64,000 nt of DNA, from positions 380,543-444,542 of the forward strand of contig WELA01003517.1 in the NCBI GenBank assembly GCA_009602735.1. Direction: 5' to 3'. The stretch comes from Mesotaenium endlicherianum. Its lineage: Eukaryota > Streptophyta > Zygnematophyceae > Zygnematales > Mesotaeniaceae. Position numbers and translations under genes: made by a program. Each line of letters starts with the position of its first letter. The first letter of the stretch is position 1. The notes beneath the pieces were generated by a model that did not search any database, was not told the origin of the DNA, and saw only the letters and a list, made by a program, of their open reading frames with translations. Below, in pieces: positions 31,342-41,746 of this stretch.

Positions 31342-31478
31342 GAATTAAAACATTTGACGCGTGACTATCGTTTGGCTATAAAGCCACATCTATTATAGAC
31401 TTCATTGCAGCAAAGCCTGCTTGCATGTTATGCATTGCTTGTGTCATTGATACGCACCCGACCTCCTATTGCACGACA
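31342..31478 (+). repeat. Segment B2, right end of the methyltransferase element
   Basis: 137 bp, second copy of B. It ends GCACGACA and is followed by C/Y LTR sequence. The target duplication is ACGTA (31478-31482) if the element ends at 31477, or CGTA if the terminal CA is counted in the element. Confidence 0.85.
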
Positions 31479-31697
31479 CGTATTTAGGACGTTTTGCTAA
31501 TTACCTCAAATACATTATACTTTTTGTTTAAAAAAGATTGCATATTTGTTGTTTAATTAACACATACGTGTGCCAACTACTTTTGGGTTGATTAGCACAA
31601 TGACCACACTGCTATTGCAAAATCAAATCGTATAATTATTTCAATTACTTCGCAAAAGTGTAACTTAATCATGTCGCAATTGCTATCCGGTTGACGG
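31479..31697 (+). repeat. C/Y 3' LTR continued, truncated by X3
   Basis: GTATTTAGGACGTTTTGCTA onward matches 5484-5700 and 8735-8920, including the CACACGTGTGCCAACT-type and GCTATTGCAAAA blocks. It ends near 31690 where the X3 LTR begins. Confidence 0.8.
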
Positions 31698-32420
31698 TTC
31701 TAATGAATCATTATGTTGCATAGATATAATATTCATTTAAATATTATTGCTGAATAACTTCAGCCTGCTAAACTTCAGTCTGCTGGATATTTGATACTTA
31801 ATTATATGACTCAGCAAAGAGCAGCAGGCTGAAGTCAATTAGGTCAGCCTGTTGACTTGGGTCAGCTTGCTGACACATTCTTTCACAGTGAGCTGGCTGT
31901 CGTACTCGGCAGCAAGGAACTGCCTAGCTATGCATCTAAGTGTGGTGTGCTAGATGAGTGGCCAGATGACACCCTTAAGGTGGATGGCGATTCGGAATGA
32001 TGGGAGATGGATATGCATTTTGTTAGCTAAGGTCCTACCAACATGATTAACTCCCGGGTAGGCAATGCCATTGCACTTGCCGTTGAACACTAAACTCATT
32101 CCATGTGTATATGCTAGGTATTGCTCTCGAGTTTGGCATTCGGAAACGAGGCCAACTCTCTTGTAGTGCTTAGTGAGAGATACCTAAATCCAAGGCGAGA
32201 AGCCATTGATACGCACTGTCTTCTAGCCTTGCTTATACACGAGTTTACTGATTGCATTATTGAAGCTAGTTTACTTGCATTTGACTAGCGAGTATTGTTC
32301 AATGGTAGTGAGTTGTCTTTTGCTGTTTAATCAATTAACAGAAAATACCACAAAGATTACTCGTTGATATAAAGATCTTTATAGATTGTTAATTGCCTAT
32401 TGGTAATTCGATTCATTTCA
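31698..32420 (+). repeat. 5' LTR of X3
   Basis: 723 bp. The start has decayed to TTCTAATGAATC; it ends GATTCATTTCA immediately before the primer-binding site. The left flank GACGG does not match the right flank of X4 (CCATG), so no target duplication is visible for the tandem unit. Confidence 0.85.
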
Positions 32421-32421
32421 G

Positions 32422-32433
32422 TGGTATCGGAGC
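32422..32433 (+). promoter_or_regulatory. Primer-binding site of X3
   Basis: TGGTATCGGAGC, one base from the initiator-Met tRNA complement TGGTATCAGAGC, one base after the LTR end. Confidence 0.8.
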
Positions 32434-32453
32434 AGTTTTCGCAATAGTTGTGT

Positions 32454-34063
32454 ATGGTAAGGACTAGGTCTCAAGCTAGCAACTCTCGGGAAATGGAGGG
32501 TGAGGACAATGATAACATTATAGGAGGGCAGGACCACAGTCGCGTCTTTGGGCCCCGTACCTACTTAGAAACGTTGCAGGATGCAGGAGCAAGAGAAGCA
32601 ACTGAGCAGGCAACAGCTCAGCCCAACTGGCGGAGGATGAGCGTTTAGCCAAAGAGGTAGAGGAGGCAAGAAACAAGAGGGCCTTGGTTGAAAGGACGGT
32701 GGAAGAGCAGATGGCAGAGAGGGCCAATCTCGGAAACCAACCTCCTGCTGCGTCTACTATCATACCTCTCCCTCAAATTTGCAGCAAATTGAGCGCAACG
32801 GGTATAGTCGGAGCGGCAGCAATTGGGAATGCCGAAGCTGCTACTAATCGAGCTAAAGTTGCTGCTGCTGCGTTTGCTGGGCTGCCACCTCAAAATGTAG
32901 ATCTGGGAGCTTCATTTGTGCAGCTGCAATTGCAAGTGGCGAGCTTGTATCAGTCTGAACAGGACGACAAAAGGATCATGATGGCACTGCTGGCGGTGGT
33001 GGCAGAGGGCCTAGTAAGCCTAAGCCAAAATCTCCCCAGGACTATGACCCTGAGGGAAACAAAAAGTATTACCTCATCAAGTTTCTCGCTAACGTTGAGC
33101 AGTGGCTAGAGAACTACCCACAACTGCAGAATTACAATAAGGTCAAGCACACTGGTACTCTACTAAAAGGCAGTGCAGCAGACTGGTGGCTGTATTGGAA
33201 AGGAGAGCGTAAGGCTCAACAACTTCGTGACCCTACTTGGGTAGAGTTTGTCGAGAAGCTGCATGAGAAGTTTGATGTCATCAATCAGCAGGAGAAAGCT
33301 ATCTATGCAATGATCTCCTTGACACTGAAGTAGACCACTTCAGTTGCTGAGTTTGCTCAAAAGTTCCAGGAGAACATGATGAAGCAGCCAACTTGCCAGA
33401 GCGAAATAGGATAGCATACTTCTTGAAATCCGAAGACTCAAGTCATTTTGCTGAAAAGAAGTATGAGAAACTGGCTGACTTCATCCAAGATGCTGATGCC
33501 TGGGATCAGCAACAATTCAATCACAAGCGTCAGAGCATTGCTTTGGTGTCTAAGATTGTCAAAAAGTCACACAATTCCTACAATGCAATTGAAGGAGATC
33601 AGGGTGAGGGCGATCAGGGTGATGAGTATGAGTACGAGTATAATGCTATGCAATCTAGAGGGGGAGGTGGATACTCTTGGGGTGGCTATGGAAGAGGTGG
33701 TGGTAGGACTAAGCCAAGACCAGCCTCAGCAAAATTTATTTGCTACCATTGCCAACAGTTGGGTCACTACAGAGAGCAGTGTCCGTCAACCACCTTCCAA
33801 AGGTTGAGAGAAAGGTCCAGCCTTTAAAAGACAGCAACAGTTAGTAATCCAGTCTACTGATTGTGAGGATGCTAGAGATAGTGAGTCGTCATTAGCTGCC
33901 CTTGTAGCAGGTATTATGGGCCCGGCTGAACTGGATTCACTATGCATGCCTGACAACCAGATAAAGGAGACCATCAGCAATATAGATCTCCAGAGAGTGC
34001 ACACTCTGGATGATCTTGTTCCACCTGATGTCCAACATTTCTTTGCTAAGTCAAGAGAATAAT
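32454..34063 (+). pseudogene. gag: X3 gag (broken)
   Basis: Starts M-V-R-T-R-S-Q-A-S-N-S-R, the same start as X4 gag. The frame moves between 32448-32648, 32684-33000, about 33060-33330 (capsid: W-L-E-N-Y-P, G-S-A-A-D-W-W-L-Y-W-K-G-E-R, F-V-E-K-L-H-E-K-F) and 33393-33827. The last contains R-G-G-G-G-Y and a CCHC knuckle, C-Y-H-C-Q-Q-L-G-H-Y-R-E-Q-C (33752-33793). Stops and indels prevent a full-length product. Unlike X4 it keeps the segment of about 55 residues between F-D-V-I-N-Q and Q-Q-F-N-H. Confidence 0.8.
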
Positions 34064-37000
34064 GCAAAAGTCAGGAAAAGTCAGTTCCCCCTATTCTATT
34101 GCATTGTATGTATGCAGGTAGGAAGTTGAGGGCATTTGTTGACGGAGGGGCGTCACACACTTTATATCCATAAGGACTTAGTTAAGCGGCTAAGGCTGCC
34201 TTTTGTCACCCAAGGGAATAGAAAAATATTCCTTGGAGATGCCATAAGTATCCCGGGAGGAGTTATAACCAAGCCTATTGAGGTCCAGTTAGGTTCTGGC
34301 ATTGCAGTTCTAACTGAAACGCTTACGTTTGAGGTACTCAACATTGGCTTTTATGATCTCGTGCTAGGCAGGTCTTGGCTTAACAAACATCAAGCTGAAG
34401 TGTGTTGGAGCAGAGGTACAGTTAAAGTGAGAGGAGCCAATGATGGGCAGACTAACTCGGTACCCACCAGTTATCTTCCTCTCGTCTTGTATGGATGGCA
34501 AATGAAGGAAAAGGAGAGGCTTCCAGGAGGATGCAAATTGCTGAACGCAATGGAGTTCATTGAAAGCTAGAACCAGAAGGAAGATAGAATGTTCAGTCTG
34601 CTGCTAAAAGAGGTACCTTCTCAACCTGAAGAGTTGGTTGAGAAAAAGGTGAGCCCTCCGGAGCTACCTCTTGCTGCAAAAATTGTTGCTCAGTATATTA
34701 ATGTATTTAATATGCCTCCAAGACTGCCCCCCAAAAGGGAAAAAGATCATAGGATTGATTCATTACCTAGGAGTCAGCCACCTTGGCAACGCACCTATGG
34801 CTTGTCTTATGTGGAGAACAAAGAGTTAAAAACACAAATTATAGTGGTGGAGGAAAATGGTTATATTTCCTGCAGTAAATCACCTTATGGCGCACCCATC
34901 CTATTTGTCAAGAAGAAGGATGGCAGTATGCAAATGTGTGTAAAATATAGAGCTCTTAACACAATTACAGTAAAGAACAAGTATGCTTTATCCAAAATCA
35001 GGGACTTGCTTGATACCCTGTCTGGTGCTACAGTATTCACCAAGATAGATTCCAAGAGTGATTATTATCAAGTTAGAATTGCTGAGGGGCACAAACAGAA
35101 GACTGCTTTTCGCACACGTTATGGACACTATGAGTTTAATGAAATACCATTTGGACTGACTAAAGCTCCTGCAACCTTCATGGGTGCTATGAATGACATT
35201 TCTAGGCCTTACTTGGATAAGTTTGTGCAAGTCTTCTTGGATGATATTTTAATTTTCTCTAATAATGAAGCTGAGCATGTTGAGCACTTAAAGACAGTCA
35301 TGGACACTCTCAGAAGAAATTAGTTATATGTTAAAATGAGCAAGTGTGATTTCTCTAAGAAAAGTATTGAATTCTTGGACCACGTTGTCAGTCAGGAAGA
35401 CATCAGTGTGGATCCTAAGAAAGTCCAGACTATAAGGGACTAGCCAGTACCACAGTCTGTCTCGAAAGTTAGATCCTTCCTTGAGTTGGCTAACCACTAT
35501 AAGAGATTCATTGAGAATTATTCTACAAGGCCAGTAAATTGACTAACCTTACTAAGAAGGACATTGGGTATGTGTGGGGGGAAGAGCAGCAAGCTGCCTT
35601 TGAGACCCTTGAAGATGCTCTTTGTTCTGCCCCAGTCTTAGCTGTGTATGACCCCAGCAAACCTGTATAGGTGGTTACTAATGCTTCTAACTTTGCCATG
35701 GGCGCTATTTTGTTGCAGCCTGCTGACAAAACCACAAAGGATGGTAAGGTTAAGCAGGAGTGGCGCCCTGTGCTGTATGAGTCTATGAAATTCAACCCAA
35801 CTGACATTAACTATTCTGTACATAAGAAAGAGCTGCTTGCTATCATTCATATGCTCAAACAGTGGAGAGCATACTTACATGGTAAAGCGTTTAAGGTGTT
35901 TACAAATCATCTAGCTCTGACTCACTTTCAAAAGAAGTCCAAGCTGTCAAGGAGAGAGAATCGCTACAGCCAGATGTTGGAGCAATTCCAAATTCAGATT
36001 GACTACAAACTAGAGAAGTTGAATCTTGCTGATGCACTCTCTAGAAGACTTGACTTGCAAGAAGCAAACTTTAGTCAGCATGTTGTAAATTTAGTCCTTT
36101 GTGCCCTCACTTCACTGCAGGTGAAAAAGTCCTTTCTTCAAACAACTTAGGAAAGCCTACCTTTCTGACCCAACATTTAAGCCCAGCCCCACTGATGGTG
36201 TGTGTCTTGCTACCGCACTCGGGTATAGGCTGAAGGGAGGGGTCTGGGTAAGTGAAACAACTTCAGGCAGGCTAAAGCTGGTCATTCCTGATAACTTGGA
36301 AATAAGGTCACTCTTACTGAGTCAAGCACATGACGGTTTACTGGGTGGGCATTTGGGGCAGGCCAAAACTGTTGGCAAACTGGCAAAACATTATCATTGG
36401 GAGAGATGACCTCGGGAGGTTTTGAAATATGTGAAGTCTTGTGATCAGTGTTAGAAAAAAATGTCTAGGCACACACCACCCAGGGGGCTATTACAACCAC
36501 TACCCATCCCAGTTGGATGTTGGAAAACAATATCAATATATTGGGTGGTAACACTATCAAGAATTGCCAATGGGCAAAATTCTATATTGGTAGTAGTGGA
36601 TAAACTAACAAAAATGGTCATTTTCATCCCCACCACTGTCAAAGTAACTGCACTTGAAACTGCGAGACATTTTTACAACCATGTAGTATGCCAACATGGG
36701 CTACCCTCTAACATTATCTCAGACAGAGACTCAAAATTTACCTCTAAGTCCTAGAGAGCTTTAATGGGGTTAATGGGAGTCAACCAGCTGCTCAGCACAA
36801 CAAATCATGGGCAAATTGAAAGAAATAACCGAGTTATGCAAGAGGTGCTGAGAGCATATATTAACCAAAAACAAGATATTTGGGATGACCTGTTGCCTCA
36901 AATTCAATTTGCGGTCAACAGTGCGGTGCACGTGTCAACCGAAAAGACTCCTTCTGAGCTCAGTCTGGGTAGAGTCCCTAAGTCTCCTTTAGATGTGCTA

Positions 37001-37621
37001 GGAGAGTCTTTAACTGACCCTGAGGGCATTGACAACCCGGTGTCTCTCGAGTTAACTTAAGAGTTTGCTGACACCTTGTCAGAAGTTCAACACAATCTGC
37101 ACAAAGCCCAGGAAATTCAACAAAAAGACGCTAATTAACACCGTCGAGTACTAACATTTTCAAAGGGCGATTTGGTCAAACTGCATTCTCAACGCTTGTA
37201 CCTGCCTGGTGTGGTCATGAAAATTCTTGGTCCGATCTGGGTCGGTCCATATTCGGTGGTGCGTCGTGTCGATCAGTATGCTTACAAATTGAGCATGTCA
37301 GCGGAATACAAGGTTCACCTAGTCTTTAATGTCTCCTTCTTGGAACCATACATTAAAGGTGACACACTGTTCACAGGTCAATTACCTGTCCAACCGGGAC
37401 CGGTCCCCGCTGTCTGGGAAGGTGAACCTGAGAAATATGAGGTTGATGAGATTTTAGAAGCTCGCTCTGTCCATCGATCATCTAAAGATGTCATGAAATA
37501 TCTGGTCAGCTGGAAGGGCTACGATGCCTCTGGGGACACCTGGGAATCTAAGGACCATTTGCCCTATGCCAAAGGGGTGTTGAAACGGTTTTACCTTCGG
37601 GAGGCTGGGACACCTCCTTAA
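34064..37621 (+). pseudogene. pol: X3 pol: protease, RT, RNase H, integrase, chromodomain (broken)
   Basis: Protease at about 34130-34570 (D-G-G-A-S-H-T start, broken by a frameshift at 34155, then V-L-G-R-S-W-L). RT at 34589-35323 ([15 protein letters not shown], catalytic F-L-D-D at about 35233). RNase H at 35671-36050. Integrase zinc domain and core at 36050-37060. Chromodomain at 37430-37560 (Y-E-V-D-E-I-L, Y-L-V-S-W-K-G-Y, D-T-W-E-S). In-frame stops at about 35323, 35442, 35668, 36148, 36407, 36752 and 37058 inactivate it. The chromodomain frame 37172-37621 is still open. Confidence 0.88.
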
Positions 37622-38041
37622 CTGTCACTTCAATTGACATGGGAAGGTGACAGGAGGTCCTGTCTCCATTTAAGTTGGAGGGAAACTGTGGCCAAACGTG
37701 GCCTAAAGTGACAAATGGTGACAGAAAGTGACACTAGTTGACAGGGAGTGACAGTTGTGACACGCAGTCCAATGACAGTTGAAACAGGCAACCCACCTAA
37801 ACATTAAGTTGGAGGGAGTGGAATAAACATCTCGGAAAATAGCCGATTGCCGATTACCTTCGCATATCCATTCTCCACACTCAATCGCGCTCACACTCAC
37901 TTCTCTCTCAAGCACACTCGCACTTTCAATTTACTTACACCAGGTATTGAAGGCTCTAACTCCCTCTACTATGTTCTTCCCTGTCAAGGTACTCAATCCT
38001 GTGCATGATATCATGACTACACTAACTCCATTGTGGTATGA
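37622..38041 (+). other. X3 spacer between pol and accessory ORF
   Basis: Two copies of TTAAGTTGGAGGGA (about 37671-37684 and 37804-37817) flank a run of GTGACA/TGACAG repeats (37707-37790). Next come pyrimidine-rich DNA and ACTAACTCCATTGTG before GAGCAG|G at 38043-38050, the splice-acceptor-like context also seen in X2. Confidence 0.6.
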
Positions 38042-38987
38042 ATGAGCAGGATGACTCAATTGTCTGAACTCAAGAGGAAAAGAAGGGCGGACGAGTCGCA
38101 GGCGGAGTACAAAGAGTTCCATAGCGACATCTCTTCCATCTCTTCTCGAGAACCAGAGCGACTCCGATTACAGTGGGAGGCTCAGAAGAGGAAGGAGGAG
38201 AAAGAATTGGCCAGGCTGAGATAGGAGAAGCTGGACAAGAAAGTTGCAGAGGAATCCAAGAAGGCCGAGAAACAAAGGTTGGCTGAGGAGAAGCGGAAGC
38301 AGCAGGCTGAGGAGGAACAGAGGAAAAATCAAAAGCTACCGCTACACTGTGATGGGCAAGAGCTTTGATCTCTTGGAGGAAGCCTTCAAGTACGCCCAAA
38401 GAAGCCGAATTAAGTCATAGAGGGACATAGTGCAACAGGAAGGGGAGATGGCCCAAGGTTTTGACAAGTACATAGAGGTCAGCACAGGGCTTCTACTGTA
38501 CCATGACTATGCCAGGATGGTGGGATAAACGATCCGGGAGGCCAAAGCTGCGAGTTCTTGGCAAGGGAGACCAGCCAGTTGGACTTCTCAGGCCACTGGT
38601 ACCCCTGTACTTTGAAGAGGGCGGATCCTACTTTCTTTCTACAGCCCACTGACAAGCGCTGGATGACCATCACTATGAAGGACCAGCAGAATGACAGAGC
38701 TGAGGAAGACGACTTCTTGGCAGATTTGCAGGGGAAGATAGTGCTGCCACCTCACATTGCAGCGTGGGACCCAAGGCTGGATGGAGTCAGGGACTGCATG
38801 AGCCAGGAGACACAGGAGGATAGGACCAGGGCTAGAGATTCCTTTTCTAAGGGGAAACATGCTTACGCCAAGTGGGCAAGTAAGCAAGGGGAGAAAGACC
38901 TGTATGCGGTCAAGACCCAGCAACCCCCACCTGCACCCAAAAGGGGGAGGTTAGTGGCACATTCCTTTTCTCTAGAACGGTTGGAGG
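38042..38987 (+). pseudogene. X3 accessory ORF (3'-truncated, broken)
   Basis: Starts ATGAGCAGGATGACTCA (M-S-R-M-T-Q). Charged coiled-coil segment to TAG 38222 (Arg-Leu-Arg then a stop where X2 has Gln). Frameshifts near 38325 and 38400, then 38558-38987 in frame: A-R-E-T-S-Q-L-D-F-S-G-H-W-Y-P-C-T-L-K-R, D-L-Q-G-K-I-V-L-P-P-H-I-A-A-W-D-P-R-L-D, S-K-G-K-H-A-Y-A-K-W. A deletion removed the segment equivalent to 13850-14010 of X2 (after A-K at 38550) and the C-terminal part. It shows that the X2 stop at 14198 was Gln. Confidence 0.75.
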
Positions 38988-39709
38988 TGTAATGAATCAA
39001 TATATTAGTAAATATAATATTCATTTGAATATAATCATTAATCATGTTCAGCCTGCTGAACTATAGTTAAATAATAAGTTTGCTGGACTTTATATTTAAT
39101 AGCAGTTTAATGACTCAGCCGGAAGCAGCAGGCTGAAGTCAACTTAAGTCAGCTTGCTGACACATTATTTGACAGCCAGCTGACTTCCGTACTTGGTATC
39201 AGCGAACTGCCTCGATATACTTCTAAGTGTGATATGCTAGATGAATGGCCAGATGACATCCCTATGATGGATGGCGATTCGGGACGATGGGAGATGGCGG
39301 TGGATTTGGTTAACCGAGGTCCTACCAACGTGGTTAAGTCCCGGGTAGGCGGTGCCATCGCACTGGCCGTTGAACAGTAAACTCATTCCATGTACATATG
39401 CTAGGCATTGCTCTCGAGTTCGGCATTCGGAAACGAGGCCAACTCTCTTGTACAGCTTACTGAGAGAGATCTGAATCCAAGGCGAGAAGCCATTGACACG
39501 CACAGTCTTCTAACCTTGCTTATGTATGAGTTTTACTGATTGCATTATTGATGCTAGTTTACTCGCATTTGACTTACGAGTGTTCTTCCCTCCTAGTGTG
39601 TTGTCCTTTTGCCGTTTAACCTGTTAACGGAAAATCTATAAAGATTACTTGCTGATAAAAAGATATTTATTAATTGTTAATCGCCTATTTGGTAAGTCGA
39701 TTCATTTCA
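38988..39709 (+). repeat. Shared LTR between X3 and X4
   Basis: 722 bp. The polypurine-like GGTTGGAGG lies directly upstream (end of X3) and the primer-binding site CGGTATCGGAGC (39711-39722) directly downstream (start of X4), so this one LTR serves as 3' LTR of X3 and 5' LTR of X4. Confidence 0.9.
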
Positions 39710-39743
39710 GCGGTATCGGAGCAGTTATCACAGTCTTCTTTGT

Positions 39744-40997
39744 ATGGTAAGGACAAGGTCTCAAACTAGCAACTCCCGCACCCGAGACATGGAGTACTAG
39801 GATAACAAGAATGTCAAAAACCAGGCAGAGAGCCATGTAGCGGGAACCCGTACCTATTCTGAAGCAGTGGCAGATACTGTAGCTAGAGAGGCTGCAGATG
39901 AGGCAGCTGCTATTGCTGTAGTCGCAGCACAGCAAGCTGAGGAGCAGAGAGCCAGGCTAGAAGCTGAACAATTAGCAAAGGCTGCTGTAGATACAGAAAG
40001 GAGGGAAGGACAGCCCGCTGACGAGCGCACGGTTGAAGAACTTATGGCATCCAGGGCCAATGTCCTGAACCCACCTCCTGCTGTACAACTCAATGTACCC
40101 CTAGGTCAAATACGTGACCGGCTGAATGCGGCAGGAATTGCTACTGCAGGAGCGAGAGGGACTGTTGAGGAAACTACTCAACGAGTGGATGCCAATGCTG
40201 CTGCTGCAACTGCTAGACTACCACCCCAGAGTGTAGACTTAGGAGCATTGTTCGTTCAAATGCAGTCGCAAATGGCGACCATGTATCAGTCCCAACAGGA
40301 GGACAAAAGAATCATAATGTCCCTACTGCGGGACAAAGACCAACTGGGGTCTCAAACCACTGGTGGTGGTGGCAGAGGGCCTAGTAAGCCCAAGCCAAAA
40401 CCTCCCCAGGACTATGGTCTTGAGGGAAACAGAAAATATTACCCAATCAAGTTTCTTGCGGATGTTGAGCAGTGGCTGGAGAACTACCCAGAACTGCAAG
40501 ATCACGAGAAGGTCAGGCACACCGGTGCGCTACTGAAAGGCAGTGCCGCAGACTGGTGGCTTTACTGGAAAGGAGAGCGTAAGGCTCGGCAACTCGGTGA
40601 CCCTACGTGGGTAGAGTTTGTCGAGAAGTTGCATGAGAAGTTTGATGTCATCAACCAGCAGCAGTTTAATCACAGGCGCCAGAGTAATGCTTTGGTGTCT
40701 AAGGTTGTCAAAAAGCCCCACGGTTCCTACAATGCAATTGAAGGAGACCAGGCTGAGGATGATCAGGGTGATGGATATGAGTATGAGTATAATGCCATAC
40801 AGTCTAGAGGTAGAGGTGGTTTCTCTCGAGGCGGCCATGGAAGAGGTGGTGGTAGGACTAAGCCGAGACCAACCTCAGCAAAATCCACTTTCTACCATTG
40901 TCAGCAGTTGGGTCACTACAGAGAACAGTGTCCAGTCAAGCACCTTCCGAAGGTCGAGAGAAAAGACCAGCCTTTAAAAGACAGCAACAGTCAGTAA
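39744..40997 (+). pseudogene. gag: X4 gag
   Basis: ATG 39744 (M-V-R-T-R-S-Q-T), TAG at 39798, then open to 40997 from 39867. An Ala/Glu-rich helical N-terminal half (residues about 40-110) is followed by the capsid region: K-Y-Y-P-I-K-F-L-A-D-V-E-Q-W-L-E-N-Y-P, G-S-A-A-D-W-W-L-Y-W-K-G-E-R. Then come an acidic stretch, a Gly/Arg-rich stretch (R-G-R-G-G-F-S-R-G-G) and a zinc knuckle whose first Cys is Phe (F-Y-H-C-Q-Q-L-G-H-Y-R-E-Q-C). About 55 residues present in X3 after F-D-V-I-N-Q are deleted. Frame shifts again before 41200, where Z is inserted. Confidence 0.8.
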
Positions 40998-41205
40998 TCC
41001 AGTCCACTGACTGTGAGGATGCTAGAGATAGTGAGTCGTCACTAGCTGCCCTCGTAGCAGGTATTATGGGTCTTGCTGAACTGGATTCACTATGCATGCC
41101 TGACAACCAGATAAAGGAGACCGTCAGCAATATAGACACCCAGAGAGTGCACACTTCGGATGCTCTTGTTCCACCTGATATCCAACATTTCTTTGCTAAG
41201 TCAGG

Positions 41206-41709
41206 TGTAGTGATTTGAGTTATTATATATTAGTATGCATATATTTTAATGTTTTCAATATATATTTGGAGTGGTATTGTGTGGAGTCAAGTGTGAATAG
41301 GTACTCTAGTAACTTGGTTCATGTCCTTTGAACCTTCCAAGGCATTTTCGAAGTTAGAGGAAAGACCTAGAAGAACTCCATGTGGCAAAAGTCAGATGTG
41401 CCATTTTTAGGTCAAAAGGACATGTGTACATTATTCTAGAAAGAGGTGGCAAGTTTTGGGATGTGTTGGGTGCCAACACATCAACATACACCTTCCTAGA
41501 AATTACTTATGTAGCAAGTATATAAACAAGAGCTAGAACATAGAAAGACATTCCAGAATCACTCTTGTACTTGCCAAAATCCAGAAATATATTAACTTTC
41601 AAGAAGCCATCTCTCTTTCAAGAAGCTACCACTTGTGTTCAAAGATCCTTGTCTTGAATAGATAAAGTATTCTGTTTTACTAAGTACTTTATCTATCTGT
41701 TTCACTACA
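41206..41709 (+). repeat. 5' LTR of Z
   Basis: 504 bp from TGTAGTGATTTGAG to TTTCACTACA. A TATA-like AAGTATATAAACAAG lies at about 41517-41531, near where transcription could start. Confidence 0.93.
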
Positions 41710-41710
41710 G

Positions 41711-41722
41711 TGGTATCGGAGC
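41711..41722 (+). promoter_or_regulatory. Primer-binding site of Z
   Basis: TGGTATCGGAGC, one base after the LTR, matches the initiator-Met tRNA 3' end complement with one difference; identical to the X3 site. Confidence 0.85.
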
Positions 41723-41746
41723 TAGGCACTTTGGTAGCACAAGAAG

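Larger units (their letters stand above)
18268..31478 (+). mobile_element. Ty3/Gypsy element carrying a DNA methyltransferase and a PHD finger (split terminal repeats)
   Basis: Order: repeat A1 (18268-19277), gag (19327-21240), Ala/Pro/Cys-rich linker (about 20560-23000), protease (about 23200-23750), acidic and Gln/Arg-rich region, cytosine-5 methyltransferase (about 25675-26700), RT (27200-28000), RNase H, integrase and PHD finger (28302-30185), polypurine run (30189-30198), B1 (30198-30330), A2 (30333-31341), B2 (31342-31478). Target duplication ACGTA (18263-18267, 31478-31482). Ends TGTCATG...CACGACA are inverted repeats with one mismatch. Base composition is clearly GC-richer than the flanks. 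The copy is broken: nine in-frame TAG, two TAA and several frameshifts. A1/A2 and B1/B2 each differ by only a few percent, so insertion is fairly recent compared with X1 or Y. Confidence 0.9.
31698..39709 (+). mobile_element. X3: full-length but broken chromovirus of family X
   Basis: 5' LTR 31698-32420, primer-binding site 32422, gag, protease, RT, RNase H, integrase, chromodomain, spacer and accessory ORF, then the LTR 38988-39709 that it shares with X4. The part between the accessory ORF and the LTR is shortened: the Pro-rich linker and C-terminal block of the accessory protein are missing and GGTTGGAGG joins directly to the LTR. Multiple stops in every gene. Confidence 0.88.
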
